Numbered from the stretch's first letter, positions 20,141 to 31,421 are shown. The stretch: 64,000 bases of DNA from Artemia franciscana (GCF_032884065.1 NC_088881.1:12365260-12429259), one strand, 5' to 3'. Numbers and translations are program-made. The notes: generated by a model not told the origin, from the sequence alone.

Positions 20141-21264
20141 TGCATATTGAGATGTTCCGGGGAAATTGCCTGAAGGAAATTTTCAGGTTGTTTTATTTCC
20201 AGGAAAAAAAATTCCTCAGAAGTGATTGGAAAAGCAAATTGAGCATAAAATCTTTTTCAAATGAAAGTATACGAGATTTCAATTTTTTTAACACTTTATT
20301 ATATCAAGATGTATAAAAATTTTTGGCCTAGGGACAATTCCTTCCCCAGACCCAGTCAGGAATCCAATCCATCTTGCTGAAAAATCGAAAGATTTAAAAG
20401 CAGTTTTATACCTTCATTTGTTTCTAATTGTAACCAGTATCCCCATTTTCAAACATTGTTCCCTTTTGAAGTCCATATGCTCTCTTTTTTATTTTTTCAA
20501 TACCTTTTACAACTGTTGCATTTAATTGAATTTTATCGGTTTATTAGATTTTATTTATATATTTCGAATGTCTGTAATGTATTTAGCATTTTTCGCATTA
20601 TTTTTATTGTGCCGAGTATTTAATTTTGAGTAAACTGTTTGTTTTATGAAATTTTTATGTATTTTAATGTATCAATTTTGTGTTTTATTGTGTCATTTTT
20701 GTTTCACCGCAAGTTCTGCAATATTAAATAGGGAAAGGCATTTTCAGAATTAATGGCTCCAGTCGTGTGACAATTTAATCATTATAAACTATACGGCAAG
20801 GTTTACCTTGTGCTATAGCCGGTGACTATAATTGTAATTTGCCCGAACCAGATTATCAGGCGTCTCCGCATGCCACTATAGTTAAGGGTTAATATAGTTA
20901 ATTTTTTGCGTGTATTACATAAATGTCCAATTTTACGTATATGTCTTGTATTATGGAAAGGCATTTTCAGAATTAAGCTTTATGCTTTTGCATCTCTTTC
21001 TTTTTTTAAATTTTTAAAAAATTTTAACGAATTTTTAAAATTCGTTACCTAACAATGGTCGTCTAATCATTTTTTCCATATTTTTTCAGCTATTTTGAAC
21101 TTTAATGATTTCTGCAATTTTCAGTCCTACTTTTTTACGTTGATCAGCCCTGAAATTCTTAATATACCCTGGACACCAAAATGAAAACATTTTCCCCCCT
21201 GAGTCCTTTTTAGGTCTATTCCTGAGAACAGGAGTTTTCTACTGCTTTTATTTTGGTTATTATT
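20141..21264. other. AT-rich interval without a gene
   Basis: No ORF or RNA gene recognised. GGGAAAGGCATTTTCAGAATTAA-like words occur twice (about 20731 and 20955). This is the left part of the 6555 bp missing from the second copy of the segment. Confidence 0.6.
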
Positions 21265-21268
21265 AAAT

Positions 21269-21294
21269 TTAAGATAAGATAAGATTTATTCATC
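21269..21294 (-). terminator. Polyadenylation signal and 5-mer tail of the LINE
   Basis: Minus strand GATGAATAAATCTTATC followed by TTATCTTA: an AATAAA signal directly followed by about three TCTTA units. Such short tails mark the 3' terminus of CR1-like LINEs and the point where reverse transcription starts. Confidence 0.65.
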
Positions 21295-21614
21295 ACGAAA
21301 CACACATACAATATTACATTTTACTATTTCCCCAAAGGCTCTTTGGCCTGTAAAAAAGGGGAAAATGAACGAGCCACTTACTCAGAGAGGAAAAAAATAA
21401 TCACTTACTCACAGAGAGAAGAGCAAAAAGGAGAAGAGAGGAAAGTATAAATAAAATGAAAAACTATAGAAAACGAAACTAAATAGACTAATATATTGAA
21501 CAGACTATATTAATTATGTAGATCTGTAGATAAAATAGACTCCAATGAAATAATCAGGAAATATATATGCATACATACACGCATATACACATATAAAAAG
21601 AGATAAAATAATTT

Positions 21615-24600
21615 CTAAGAAGCCAATGAATTTTTAATAATTTTTTTGAACAAACCGAATGAGTGGCACCTTCGAGCTGATTCGGGCAACTTATTCCATA
21701 CAATATAACTCGCAATTAAAGGATTAAAGTCTGACCTTACACAAGGAGTAAAAGGAACTTGAATATGATTTTTGGTATTGCGAAGATTATAATTATTCTG
21801 ATCAGAGGTGAAAGATGACTGAACACTTAGGGGACGGGGGAGGTTACCATGAAGCTGAGAAAAAGTAAAACATGCACACGAAAGAATATACAGTGACTCG
21901 AGATCAAGTAATGGGATAACTCTTGAACGGTTAGTTTCCTTAATGAGGTTTCTAGCTTTATTATAAACCTTAGAAAGTGGTTTTAACAGTGAAGGAAAGG
22001 TTGACATCCATACTATTGGACAGTAGGAAACGTAAGATCGGATCAAGGAGTGAAAAAGGATTTCCAAAATTGATCCAGGGAAAATATGTTTGAGTTTCCT
22101 TAAAATACCGAGACTCCTGCATATCTTCATTTTAATCAAATCAATGTGACGCTTGAAAGACAAGTTTTCATCAACAAGAATGCCCAAAAAACGAACATAT
22201 CGATCTTTAGATCTGTGAATTATCCCATTTGGCTGATGAATTTCTGATAACTTGGGATAAATCTGAGAAACATGCGAAAATATCAAAAAATTGGATTTTG
22301 AATAATTTAGGGTAAGAAAATTAGCATCAAGCCATGAAATTACTCTCTCAAACAAGTATTCCAAGTTTAATCGAAGCTCGGATTCACAGTTCCCCGAAGT
22401 GCCGAGTGTGCTATCATCAGCAAAACAAACAAGGACATCAGAAGATGGTGAACTATAGCTGGCACTATGGGCAAGGGAAGGTTTAGGATGACAGAGTCTA
22501 CAGCAATGAATAGGTTTCTGCTTTTTTACTGCGTAAAAAAGATCATTTATATAAATCAAAAATAGCACTGGCCCTAAAACTGATCCCTGAGGGACGCCAA
22601 AATTCACTTGTCATTGACAGAAATTAAATTGTGGATTGACAGAAATTAACCTATCATTCAAATAAGATTGAAACCAAGAAAATACATTACCCCTAATGCC
22701 AAAATGAGACATCTTCGATAGAAGAATTTCATGGGTTAAGAAATCGAATGCCTTGCGAATATCCAGGAATATAGCAGCCGGAATTAATCCCAAATCCAAT
22801 TCAGAATGTATAAAATTCAAAAGGGTCATACAGGCATGCTCAGTGGAGTGCTTCATTCGGAAACCAAATTGAAAATCATGAAGAAACTCTTTAGATTTTA
22901 GAAATTTAAGCAGACGAGAAAGCATAGCCTTTTCGAAGATTTTACTAAATACTGATAAAATTGAAATTGGTCGATAATTTGCTGGATCATTTCTTGGTCC
23001 ACCTTTATACAGAACAATAATCCGAGCACGCTTGAGAGGATCTGGAAAAACCCCATATTTAAATGAAAGATTAACAAGTTTTGTAAGAGGCACAACTATT
23101 GAAGAAAGAATAGATTTAACTACCTTAGTAGGAATAGAATCTGGCCCAGATGAAGATGAGTCTTTCAAGCCATTAACAATTTTAGTAATTTCAATTTCTG
23201 TTACTGGCTCTAGAAACATAGACTTAACACAAGACGGCCCGAGGTAAGATCTAAAGTCCGACTTAGACCGAGATAAAGTAGCTGTGGAAGCGATATTATT
23301 ACCAATACTAGCGAAAAATGAAGTAAATGCTTCTTGGACATTAAGCTCACCCTCTACAGTCTCGTCACCAATGACCAGACTCATAGGTAAAGAGCTATAT
23401 TGAGAACCAGGTTTAAGCACAGAATTTATTACCTTCCAAGTTTTACGAATATCCTTATTACACGCAGCAAAATTATTTAGATAATAGAGAGATTTGGCTT
23501 TCCTACACAAGGAATTATATATATTCCGGTAGATCTTGAATTGACAAAGACGAATAGCACTCGTTGAAAGTGTAGCGCATTTATAATACCTCCAGAGATT
23601 ATTTTTCCTTCTCCAGCTTTTGAGAAGTCCGGATGTCATCCATGGGTTTAGAGAAATAATCCTTTTAGACCTGCGATTAGAAGGTGGTACTTTACAAATG
23701 TTAAGAATAGCCTCTTTTATGGTTCCATAAAACGACTCAAATAAACAAGAAAAATCCTTGTTATTATCAAATAAGCTCCACGAATTTTTCGCTAATTTAG
23801 AACCAAGAAGAGATAACTCATTCTCACCAAACCTAATAGAATAGGAATCAAACACTTGAGCCCGGTTATTCCTTCCCCGATTAAAACTGAACCGAGAATA
23901 TATGGGAAAATGATCGGAGATATCAGTAACTAAAATTGAGTTTTTCTTCAAGCAAAGCGTAGAGAAGATATTGTCAATCAAAGAAGCTGTAACATTAGTT
24001 ACTCGTGTGGGGAAGGATGTAGTTGGTAGAGTTCCTGCGGCAAGCATGGTTGAAAGAAAATCAACTGAAGCCGAAGAATTTGAATCCATCAAATTTATAT
24101 TAAAGTCACCCATTATGATTAACTGACACGGACGTTTCAATATTAAGTCAAGTATTTCCTCAAGATTCCGAAGAAACAACGAAACGGCGCCACTAGGAGA
24201 ACGATAAATATTGCCTATGATTAGATCAATACCATTAACTCTAATTTCTATAAATTGTGACTCAAAGATACCTTCAAAATTCCTTGATAAGTCATCCCGT
24301 AAGCAATAATGCAAATTACTAGATATATACATGGCAAGACCTCCTTTAGCCATCTTGCAGCGGTTTATATGTTCCATTTTGTAGCCATGGATATCCAATA
24401 GCATTTCATTGCCAGAATACAAAAATGTCTCGCACAAACCAACAACATCAGGCTGTCCATCCAAAACTATTTGTCTTAAATTATCTATTGACGAGGAAAG
24501 ACCCTGAATGTTAAGCTGAAGTGCAGTCAGAGAATAATTTCCTTTGGTAACCTCCTCTCCCCCTAATTCCAAAACATATTTACTATTACAAACAGGGTTT

Positions 24601-24644
24601 ATATTAGTCAGGTTTTGATTAACCTGACCCACAGAATTATTCAC
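21615..24644 (-). pseudogene. LINE ORF2: APE endonuclease and reverse transcriptase, one in-frame TGA
   Basis: One register runs from 24644 to 21615 (1009 codons plus stop) broken only by TGA at 22611-22613, just before FGVPQGSVLGP. Endonuclease (about residues 20-260): LNIQGLSSS, CETFLYSG (catalytic Glu), GNIYRSPSG, IMGDFNINLMD, DNIFS and SDHFPIYSRF. RT: SSSGPDSIPTKVV, ANYRPISILSVFSKIFEK, FGFRMKHSTEHA, FLDIRKAFD (first Asp), FGVPQGSVLGP and VCFADDSTLG (FADD box). The C-terminus NYNLRNTKNH...WNKLPESARR resembles CR1-group RTs. The listed start is GTG; the frame stays open upstream to about 24765 without an ATG, so the true start is unclear. It nicks target DNA and copies LINE RNA. Confidence 0.85.
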
Positions 24645-24952
24645 AATACTAATTAGATCAAAAGGATTATTTTCAAGCTCGCAAAGGCGTCTTTCACGAC
24701 TTAAAATATTGACAAAAGCAGGTTTTACTTGGAGTCCATTTAAATCACCAGATGAACAAAAAAGAAATCTTTACCTAAATCTATTACGAAAGAAAAACCT
24801 GTCAAAGGATTATAAACACATAAATAATTAATAGCACAGAAGGTACTATCGGGATGAACCAAGAGCAGGAAAAAAAAAATGAAACGAAATAAAAAGAAAC
24901 TGTAAAAAAAAATGACTTAGGAAAGGATACGCATCAAGAAAATATTAACCAG

Positions 24953-26071
24953 TCACATACTAATACATTCATGCAAATAATTTATTTTGCGTATACGAGT
25001 TTCACCAGGAACTTTGGCTAGAATTTGACCATGATCAGACCAAACACTTCTTGGGCCAAAGGTGCTACGAGCCGCGTTTAATAGATCCCGACGCTTTTTA
25101 GTTAGGTTTTCTAAAACAAATACACCTGACTTTGCCAACTTACTTTTTGCTGCAAACACTTTACGAGCAGTATCTAAGCTTGAAAATGTTACTAGAACTG
25201 GGGCGATTTTCACATTCTCAGTTTGATTAGCAGGCCTGCGGAATCGATTAACCTTTAAGAGGTCCATTTCTTTAAAATCTTGCAAGCCCATTATTTGTGT
25301 TATCACTCCATTAAGATTTTCTCTCAGTTCCACATTGGGGTTTGGTTTCACACCGTAGAAAATTAGGCTATCAAGTAAGGCATCCTGCTCTAGTTGGTCA
25401 AACTTGTCTTCTAAGTTAGAGATTTTATTTTCAAGCAAGTTCACGGCATTATAAAGTTTTCGAAGGGTTGTTTCAATTTTTTCAAATTTGGCATTATATT
25501 CAAGGGAAATCGAATTATAAACTTCGTTCACAATATCTTCACTTATAATTTCCGAAGCTCGGCGATCTTTCATTGTATTTGATACGACACGAGAAATATC
25601 ATTCATTAGGTTAGACTTAGTGCTCATTAGTTCCTCTTGAGTTTCATTTATTATTTCTTTTAAATTTGATGCTGCTGCAGAAGTTGGAGTTAATGGTGCT
25701 AGGCTGGATTTTCCTTTAGTTTTAGCGGGTAGTGATAAGTAGGACTTACTTAGAGTCTTGAAAATATCAGGGGATAAGCGCTGCTCTTCAAAAGCCTTAT
25801 TTACATCTTTATCTGTCCTCGCACAAGCTTCTTTAAAATGGTCATTCCAATTGCGGATGTGTGCTTCAGCTATATTATGCTCCGAGTGGGTGCCATAGCA
25901 AAAGACTAGATATCTAGCTTGATTTTTCTGGTCTTTGGTGGTTTTAATAACTACTGATGGCCATAAGGGATATCCTTGAAATGAAGCTAGGACAAGATCA
26001 AACGGTTTATATTTTGCCATTTTACAATCTTCAGTCACAATGGGGGGGGGGGTGAACACTACAGGTAACAA
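24953..26071 (-). CDS. LINE ORF1 protein with N-terminal PWWP-like domain, coiled coil and RNA-binding C-terminus
   Basis: A 372-codon open frame. Residues about 20-85 match PWWP chromatin-reader domains: KPFDLVLASFQGYPLWPS holds the G-Y-P-x-W-P core, and YLVFCYGTHSEHNIAEAHI gives the aromatic strand and GTH turn typical of the HDGF/LEDGF group. PWWP domains bind H3K36-methylated nucleosomes. Residues about 195-235 (ENKISNLEDKFDQLEQDAL) are a heptad coiled coil. About 236-372 resembles the RRM-plus-CTD of L1/CR1-type ORF1 proteins (LIFYGVKPN, FSSLDTARKVFAAKSKL, ENLTKKRRDLLNAAR). The ATG at 26018-26020 (MAKYKPFD) is as good a start as 26071. It would coat LINE RNA and may tether it to active chromatin; that last point is inference. 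Confidence 0.8.
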   Translation of the reverse strand: MLPVVFTPPPIVTEDCKMAKYKPFDLVLASFQGYPLWPSVVIKTTKDQKNQARYLVFCYGTHSEHNIAEAHIRNWNDHFKEACARTDKDVNKAFEEQRLSPDIFKTLSKSYLSLPAKTKGKSSLAPLTPTSAAASNLKEIINETQEELMSTKSNLMNDISRVVSNTMKDRRASEIISEDIVNEVYNSISLEYNAKFEKIETTLRKLYNAVNLLENKISNLEDKFDQLEQDALLDSLIFYGVKPNPNVELRENLNGVITQIMGLQDFKEMDLLKVNRFRRPANQTENVKIAPVLVTFSSLDTARKVFAAKSKLAKSGVFVLENLTKKRRDLLNAARSTFGPRSVWSDHGQILAKVPGETRIRKINYLHECISM

Positions 26072-26302
26072 ATTTCAAGAACAGAATGATCCAATTTGCC
26101 GCCCCAAAAGTACTCACGTTTGTAATATGTGCTTGGTTATTCACGCAAGTTCATCAAATTCTTAGCAAGGACTATATCCAATTCAATTGAAAACTGGTTT
26201 AGCTCTTCACTCTTTGAACTCTCATAGTCGACTGAACTCTCATAGTCGACTGACTATGTGCCTGCGAAGTGCCTGGGGTGGCACTTCGCGCCACCCCAAC
26301 AC
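26072..26302. other. Flank of the LINE with an 18-bp tandem and GC hairpin
   Basis: Between LINE and Helitron: an exact 18-bp tandem (ACTCTCATAGTCGACTGA unit, about 26218-26253) and an 8-bp perfect hairpin GGGGTGGC-acttcgc-GCCACCCC (26275-26297). The hairpin resembles a Helitron terminator on either strand. No gene. Confidence 0.6.
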
Positions 26303-26611
26303 CTAGTTGGTGGGGGCACTTCGCGCCCCCCCCCCGTACGTGTAATTCGTTATGCGCCATATTAGTTACGCGCCATTTTAGTTGTGTCCCTGTGTACCAC
26401 CTATGAATATAGATAGATTTATATATGTGTTTTGAACTACGTAAAACTTGCGAATATACAACATTCTTGGCTTTCCCATTGTCTGTGCATATACAAAGCC
26501 TTATGTACTTATAATGACGTCATATACAAACGCTCTTTTTACAAACAAACAAACATGCATACACACAACTCGTTTTTATATAGATAGATAGATAGATAGA
26601 TACAATACAAA

Positions 26612-28910
26612 TTAACTGCGTAAAACTTGCGAATATACAACATTCTTCGCTGTCCAGCTGTCGCTGCATATAAATAGATTGTCAGGTTTACTGACCCTCG
26701 AACATGCAACGTACCATTGTCCATGGGAAAAACAATCAGTATTAAGATCTATACCACATTTTTCTAATGATTGACCTTGAGCTTTGTTGATGGTGATTGC
26801 AAATGCTAATCGAATTGGGAATTGCAATCTTTTAAATTGAAAAGGCAGATCCGTTGGAATTATGGGAATGCGAGGAATAAGAACAGCCTCACCCTCAAAA
26901 GGCCCTGTCAAGATTGTGGCTATTACGTTAAGTCGCGTGCCATTGCAAAGCTTTGGTGGGTTGATATTTCTTAACAGTATTATTGGTACGCCTATTTTTA
27001 GTCGTAGCACGTGTGGTGGAAACCCTGAAAGATCCACGGAATTTTAAAATTCAGATGGATAATTAACCGCCTCATTTGGTTCCAAAACTGCGTCGACTGA
27101 CTTGTAAAGGACTGCCTGCTCTCGAATCTTGGTCAAAACAATATTGTTGATTTCGTGGACGTCTATATTTTTGGGTGCAAGAATCGTTCTTTCACTTAGC
27201 CATTTATTATTTTTATAATTGTTTAGAATATTCGGAAATACTTTTTCAATCAATTCATTTTTGGACGTCACTAAATTACAGAATTCAGCAGGTAGTTGTA
27301 TACGTCCTGAAATTGAGTCTACTGGGAGCTTTCCGTTTCCAATTGCCAGCAATTGATCTGAAAATGTTTGACCAGAGTCATCGTTTTGCAATCGGACACG
27401 CATATTTGTAGTTAATTTTGATGTTTTTACGTGTGCCCATAAATTAGAATTTTTCAGGAAAGCATTCATTTCGTCTGCAGGGGTTTATCTAGGTATTATA
27501 GGTAATGTTTGCCTGAAATCTACCGCAAGCAATTTTAATGTGCTACCAAAGGGTTTCGAATTCCCTCGCAAATCTTTCAAACATTGATCCAGAGCCTCGA
27601 GCGATTTTTTGTGTGCCATTGTGCACTCGTCCCAAATAATAAGTTTGCATTGCTACAATACTTTACCCATCCCAGATGATTTGAAAATATTGCACGTATG
27701 AGTTTCTGTAGAATGCAAATTCAGAGGCAATTTCAAAGCGGAATGAGCAGTTCTTCCACCAGGCAGCAATGTTGCGGCTATTCCGGACGACGCAATTGCC
27801 AACGCTATATCATTTTTTGATCGAATTGATGCCAGAATCAGTTTTATCACAAACGTTTTACCAGTACCTCCTGGCGCATCCAAAAAGAAAATTTCTCCAA
27901 CGTTGTTATCGACACAATGCATTATCGTATCATAAATGTCTTTTTGTTCCGACGTTAACTTGGAAATGTTATTTTGTACATACGACAATAGATCACTCGT
28001 ACTGTAACTTTGTTCACGATCCAATTCTACACATGCCGAAACAGCAGCGATACGGTTAGGTGAGGGCATTCCCAAATCCTGAAGAGGTTTGTTTGCCATA
28101 CGTACGCACAAATCTTCTATAATAACTAATGTGTAGTTATAAATTTCTGATGTAAAATCAAAAGTCATATCTGACGTCTCTAACTGTTTTCGATGGAGTA
28201 TATCTTCGGACATTTTTTACTTATATTTTTCCCATAACTCTGTAGGAGCTGACGGAGAGCAAGTTGTTAAAATGATGCCAAACAATGCACGAATTTGACT
28301 TGGGGTTGACGTTTTGCACGCGTCATTGATGCAGTTATCCCAGTGTTGGTCATTCTCCAATAAATTCCGAGCTTGGCATGCACTACGGTAAGTGTCATGT
28401 ATAGTACCGTTTACAGTTCTCAAATACTCAAAGGATGTCGGACCGGGTACATTCACCAAAAGCAGGCGTAGAAAGAAGCATTCATGTTGATTGGGGTGGA
28501 CGGTGTAGAGTCTTCCTATCGTGGTATCTTTGAAGATGGTAGGTTGGCCGTCGACTGACTTACCCTGTTTTCGACGTTCAAATACTTTATTTTTAGTATT
28601 CCACGTGTAATACGAAGGCACTTCAGTATACAGCAGTTTTTTTGCAAAAGAATCATTTTTGCAAAGCGAAAAAAAAGCTGTTAATGTTGTATCCGGTGGA
28701 TTCAGGGCTCTTTGTTGCACGTTGGTTCCCGTGAAAAAAACACGTTGACCATTCTGTAAATGTACCGCTAAGTGAACAACAGCTACGTTCATGTATCGGA
28801 AATGAAAGAATTCGCCAAACAGCTTCATTACTGCTTATGTATCTTCCAGCCTGATATTGTACGATTTCGTCGAAATCTTTGATTTCGGGCTGCAAGCCAA
28901 AAACTGCCAT
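26612..28910 (-). pseudogene. Pif1-type Helitron helicase, copy 1
   Basis: One register from 28828 to 26612 with in-frame stops at 28217-28219, 27653-ish (TAG), about 27486 and 27044-27046, plus a frameshift near 28800 separating the start (28910, GRYISSNEAVWRILSFPIHE). Motifs: FLDAPGGTGKTFVIKLIL (Walker A), IIWDECTMAHKKSLEALD (Walker B, about 27600-27655), [51 protein letters not shown] and YVACSRVSKPDNLFI. It would unwind DNA during rolling-circle-like transposition. The same lesions occur in the second copy. Confidence 0.88.
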
Positions 28911-28989
28911 GTCACTGCCTTTGTTGACGTATTTACATATGTATTTGATTGCCTTTACGGAGTTACAGTATTCAACGTTTATGTGTGCA

Positions 28990-29193
28990 TTAAATGTTTT
29001 TGATAATAATGGGGAATATGGAACAACCCACTGGTCTCGGCACGCTTTCTGTTCTTTCTTTCTCTATCAGCCTCAAGCCTGTTTCCTTGCTGTTCTTTTG
29101 ATTCCTCGGCACGCTTTCTTTTCTGACTTTCTTTATCAGCAGCAAGTTTTTTGGCATAGACTCATTGAGTCTTTGAGTCCATGGTAAGTTCAT
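28990..29193 (-). pseudogene. Helitron N-terminal Arg/Lys-rich remnant, copy 1
   Basis: A 67-codon frame with the repeated element ESVPR-(N/P) and many K/E/R residues, resembling the basic N-terminal repeats of arthropod Helitron proteins. It ends 80 bp before the helicase block, so the Rep part between is deleted. Confidence 0.45.
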
Positions 29194-29584
29194 CAGTCAT
29201 TGTAAACTTAAACATTAATAGATTTCTACGTGAACAAAATTAATTTCCCAGTGAAATACTCTCTTTATTGCCTCACTGAATCGTGAAGACGATTCAGGTT
29301 TACACAAATTTCGGTTTACACAAAAGACAGAACCAAACAGTTTTACAGCCCAAATATAGACATGCACAACGGCGGTACAACGGTTTGCTACTATTGAAAA
29401 AACATAGGCCTATTATAGGGTAGGAATAAAATTCCAAAATTAAGCAAAACAAGAACTAAGAGCTCATATGGCACTTGTGACGAGGCAAGAAGAACCAAGA
29501 GCCAAGAGCTCATATGGTATGAGCTCAAAATTCTAACAAAATTCTAAGAATCAATAGATTGATTTAAAAGGAAAATCAGAGACT
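29194..29584. other. Short non-coding interval
   Basis: AT-rich, with ACAAATTTCGGTTTACACAAA-type and GAGCTCATATGG repeats (29461 and 29507). No gene seen. The same in the second copy (50977-51366). Confidence 0.55.
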
Positions 29585-30215
29585 TAATGCCGGTCAGGAT
29601 TTAAAATAAGAGCTCTGAGTCACGATGTCCTTCTAAATATCAAAATTTATTAAGATCCGTTCACCCAATCGTAAGCTACAAATATCTCATTTTTTCTAAT
29701 TTTTCCTCTCCCTTTAGCTCTCCCCCCTCCAAGATGGTCGAATCTGGCAAAACGACTTTATCAAGTCAATTTGTGCAGGTCCCTGACACACCTACCAATT
29801 TTCCTCGTCCTAGCACGTCCAGAAGCACCAAACTCGCCAAACCACTGAACCACTCCCCCCAACTACCCCAAAGAGAGCGAATCCAGTATGGTTACGTCAA
29901 TCACGTATCAAGGACATTTTCTTATTCTATCCACCAAGTTTCATCCCGATTCCGCCACTCCAAGTGTTTCCCAAGATTTCCCCCTTCAACTCAGCCAAAT
30001 GTCAAAAGATCTGGTCGGGATTTGAAATAAGAGCTCTGAGACATGAATTCCATCTAAATATCAGATTTCATTAAGATCCGATCACCTATTCGTAAGATAA
30101 AAATACCCCAATTTTCACGTTTTCCAAGAATTCCGGTTTCCACCTCAAACTCCCCCCAATGTCACAGGATCTGGTTGGAATTTAAAATTAGAGCTTTAAA
30201 GCACAAGATCCATAT
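29585..30215 (+). repeat. Dispersed minisatellite-like repeat family, fragment 3
   Basis: Two to three units with AAGAGCTCTGAGTCACGA, TTAAGATCCGTTCACCC and ATTAAGATCCGATCACC words. Non-coding. The copy at 51367-51995 shows a few more substitutions here than the surrounding B segment. Confidence 0.8.
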
Positions 30216-30224
30216 TTGAAACAG

Positions 30225-30563
30225 TAGGATGTACAAAAAATGTGGTTCAATCCCACTTTCTAGGGCTAAAATGAAAGAAAGGTTGAGATGACTAGGCCAC
30301 GTTCTGTGGATGAAGGATGAAAGATTGCAGAAGATTGTCCTTTTTGGCCATCCGTCTGGGACTAAACAGAAAGCAGGTCGTTCTCGTCTGGGGTGGGAGG
30401 ATATCATAAATAAAGATTTAAAGGAAATGGAAACTTCCTGGGAGGGTGTAAAGAGGGAGGCCTTGAATAGATTAGGTTGGAGGAGGAGCGTGCGTAACTG
30501 TGTACTCAGGCGGCTTGGTGCTGCAGTGAGTTATTAATAGTAGTAGTAGTAGTAGTAGTAGTA
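30225..30563 (+). mobile_element. 5'-truncated LINE 3' end with (AGT)n tail
   Basis: A 75-codon frame (30310-30537) reads KDERLQKIVLFGHPSG...GRSRLGWEDIINKDLK, the familiar extreme C-terminus of many invertebrate LINE ORF2 proteins (pattern L-GH-x-RM-P-x-x-R-x-PK and GR-P-x-x-W-x-D). A TGA at about 30289 interrupts the upstream LGHVLWM part. The stop at 30535 is followed at once by (AGT)n to 30563. A typical dead-on-arrival truncation. Confidence 0.75.
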
Positions 30564-30892
30564 TATGAGTAATCAAACACCATCAGTGCCATGTAATAAC
30601 TCTCACAAAACCATATTAAATAGACAAATACTGATAAATTAGGTGGTTAGGTTTAGTTAGATTATATTAGTTAGATGGCAGTTGGGTATTCGTTTACTCA
30701 CGATTTTCAAGACTTAGAAAATAGACACAAATATTTAAAAATGTGATTGAAAAACAGGAAATCCAAGAAAAATAGTGAAGATAAAAGTTCTCCTCCTGCA
30801 AAAATATGTTAACTCAGATTATTCTGCATATTATGAAGTAAGAATTGTTTTCTTAACATGTTCTTTTATGCATTGGTAAAACCCTAGGCTTA
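30564..30892. other. Interval upstream of the plus-strand Helitron
   Basis: AT-rich, contains TTAGGTTTAGTTAGATTATATTAGTTAG. No gene seen. It ends with the A that precedes the Helitron TC terminus. Confidence 0.6.
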
Positions 30893-31120
30893 TCTATATA
30901 TATAAAAATAAGTTGTTTGTCGTGTAGACTGACGTCATGTTTGTCCACTGACGTCATTATAAGGATTGAGCATTATGACATCATGCATGGATTTTGTAAT
31001 GTTTGTATATGACGTCAAAGGCTTTGTTTATGACGTCAAAGGCTTTTTATATGACGTCATTATAAGTATATAAGAATGCGTTTCAAAGAGAAATTTGAGT
31101 ATAGTAGTATAAATCCTACA

Positions 31121-31421
31121 ATGGCAGAAGAAACAGCCGAGGAAACTGTTCAAAAGAGTTAATGCCAAAAGGCTTACGGCTAAAGAACGCAAAACCGCGC
31201 AGTTAAATGAAAATCAACCTGGACAGCTAGAGTCAAAACGTATCAAAACTGAAAATAATAGCGATGATGATTGGGTCTGGGATTTTGACTTGGATAAGGT
31301 CATCAATGGCTACCAGATTTTAGTTAAAAGAACAAAGGTTCGGCGATATGTATTTCATAGTGACGAAAGACAAGCCAAGGTAAAACAAACCAAACAACTT
31401 GAAAGTGATACCGATGATTAA
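31121..31421 (+). pseudogene. Small acidic leader ORF of the Helitron, frameshifted, copy 1
   Basis: ATG at 31121 opens a frame (MAEETAEETVQK) that shifts by one base at about 31158 and then continues to TAA at 31419-31421 with a basic block and the acidic/aromatic stretch NSDDDWVWDFDLDKVINGY and a lysine-rich end. About 100 codons. I do not recognise a domain; small leader ORFs occur in some Helitrons. The copy at 52902-53202 has the same frameshift and only a few substitutions. Confidence 0.5.

Larger units (their letters stand above)
21265..26071 (-). mobile_element. Near-intact APE-type LINE with a PWWP-domain ORF1
   Basis: A two-ORF non-LTR retrotransposon on the minus strand: ORF1 24953-26071, ORF2 21615-24644 (endonuclease plus RT, no RNase H seen). 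The 3' UTR ends AATAAA followed by TCTTATCTTATCTTA (about 21269-21294), the short repeat tail seen in CR1-like LINEs. Coding regions are open apart from one in-frame TGA in ORF2, so this is the youngest LINE in the window. The 5' end lies near or beyond 26071 and is not defined; no target duplication is evident. Confidence 0.88.
26303..29193 (-). mobile_element. Helitron remnant lacking the Rep nuclease, copy 1
   Basis: Minus-strand Helitron pieces: the arginine-rich N-terminal remnant (28990-29193), then directly the region upstream of the helicase and the Pif1 helicase itself (26612-28910). The HUH Rep domain expected between them is missing. At the 3' end a GC hairpin (about 26312-26330) precedes CTAG (26303-26306), fitting the Helitron hairpin-plus-CTRR terminus. 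A second partial copy of the helicase tail (26433-26495) sits between the helicase and this end. The 5' TC end was not found. Confidence 0.75.

Noticed and set aside
22898-23247. Frames overlapping ORF2 of the LINE on both strands
   Set aside because: Shadows of the reverse transcriptase coding sequence.
26018-26071. Extended ORF1 start (17 extra residues)
   Set aside because: Not rejected outright, but the Pro-rich extension runs through a G/C homopolymer prone to sequencing error, and the internal ATG sits directly before the PWWP-like domain.
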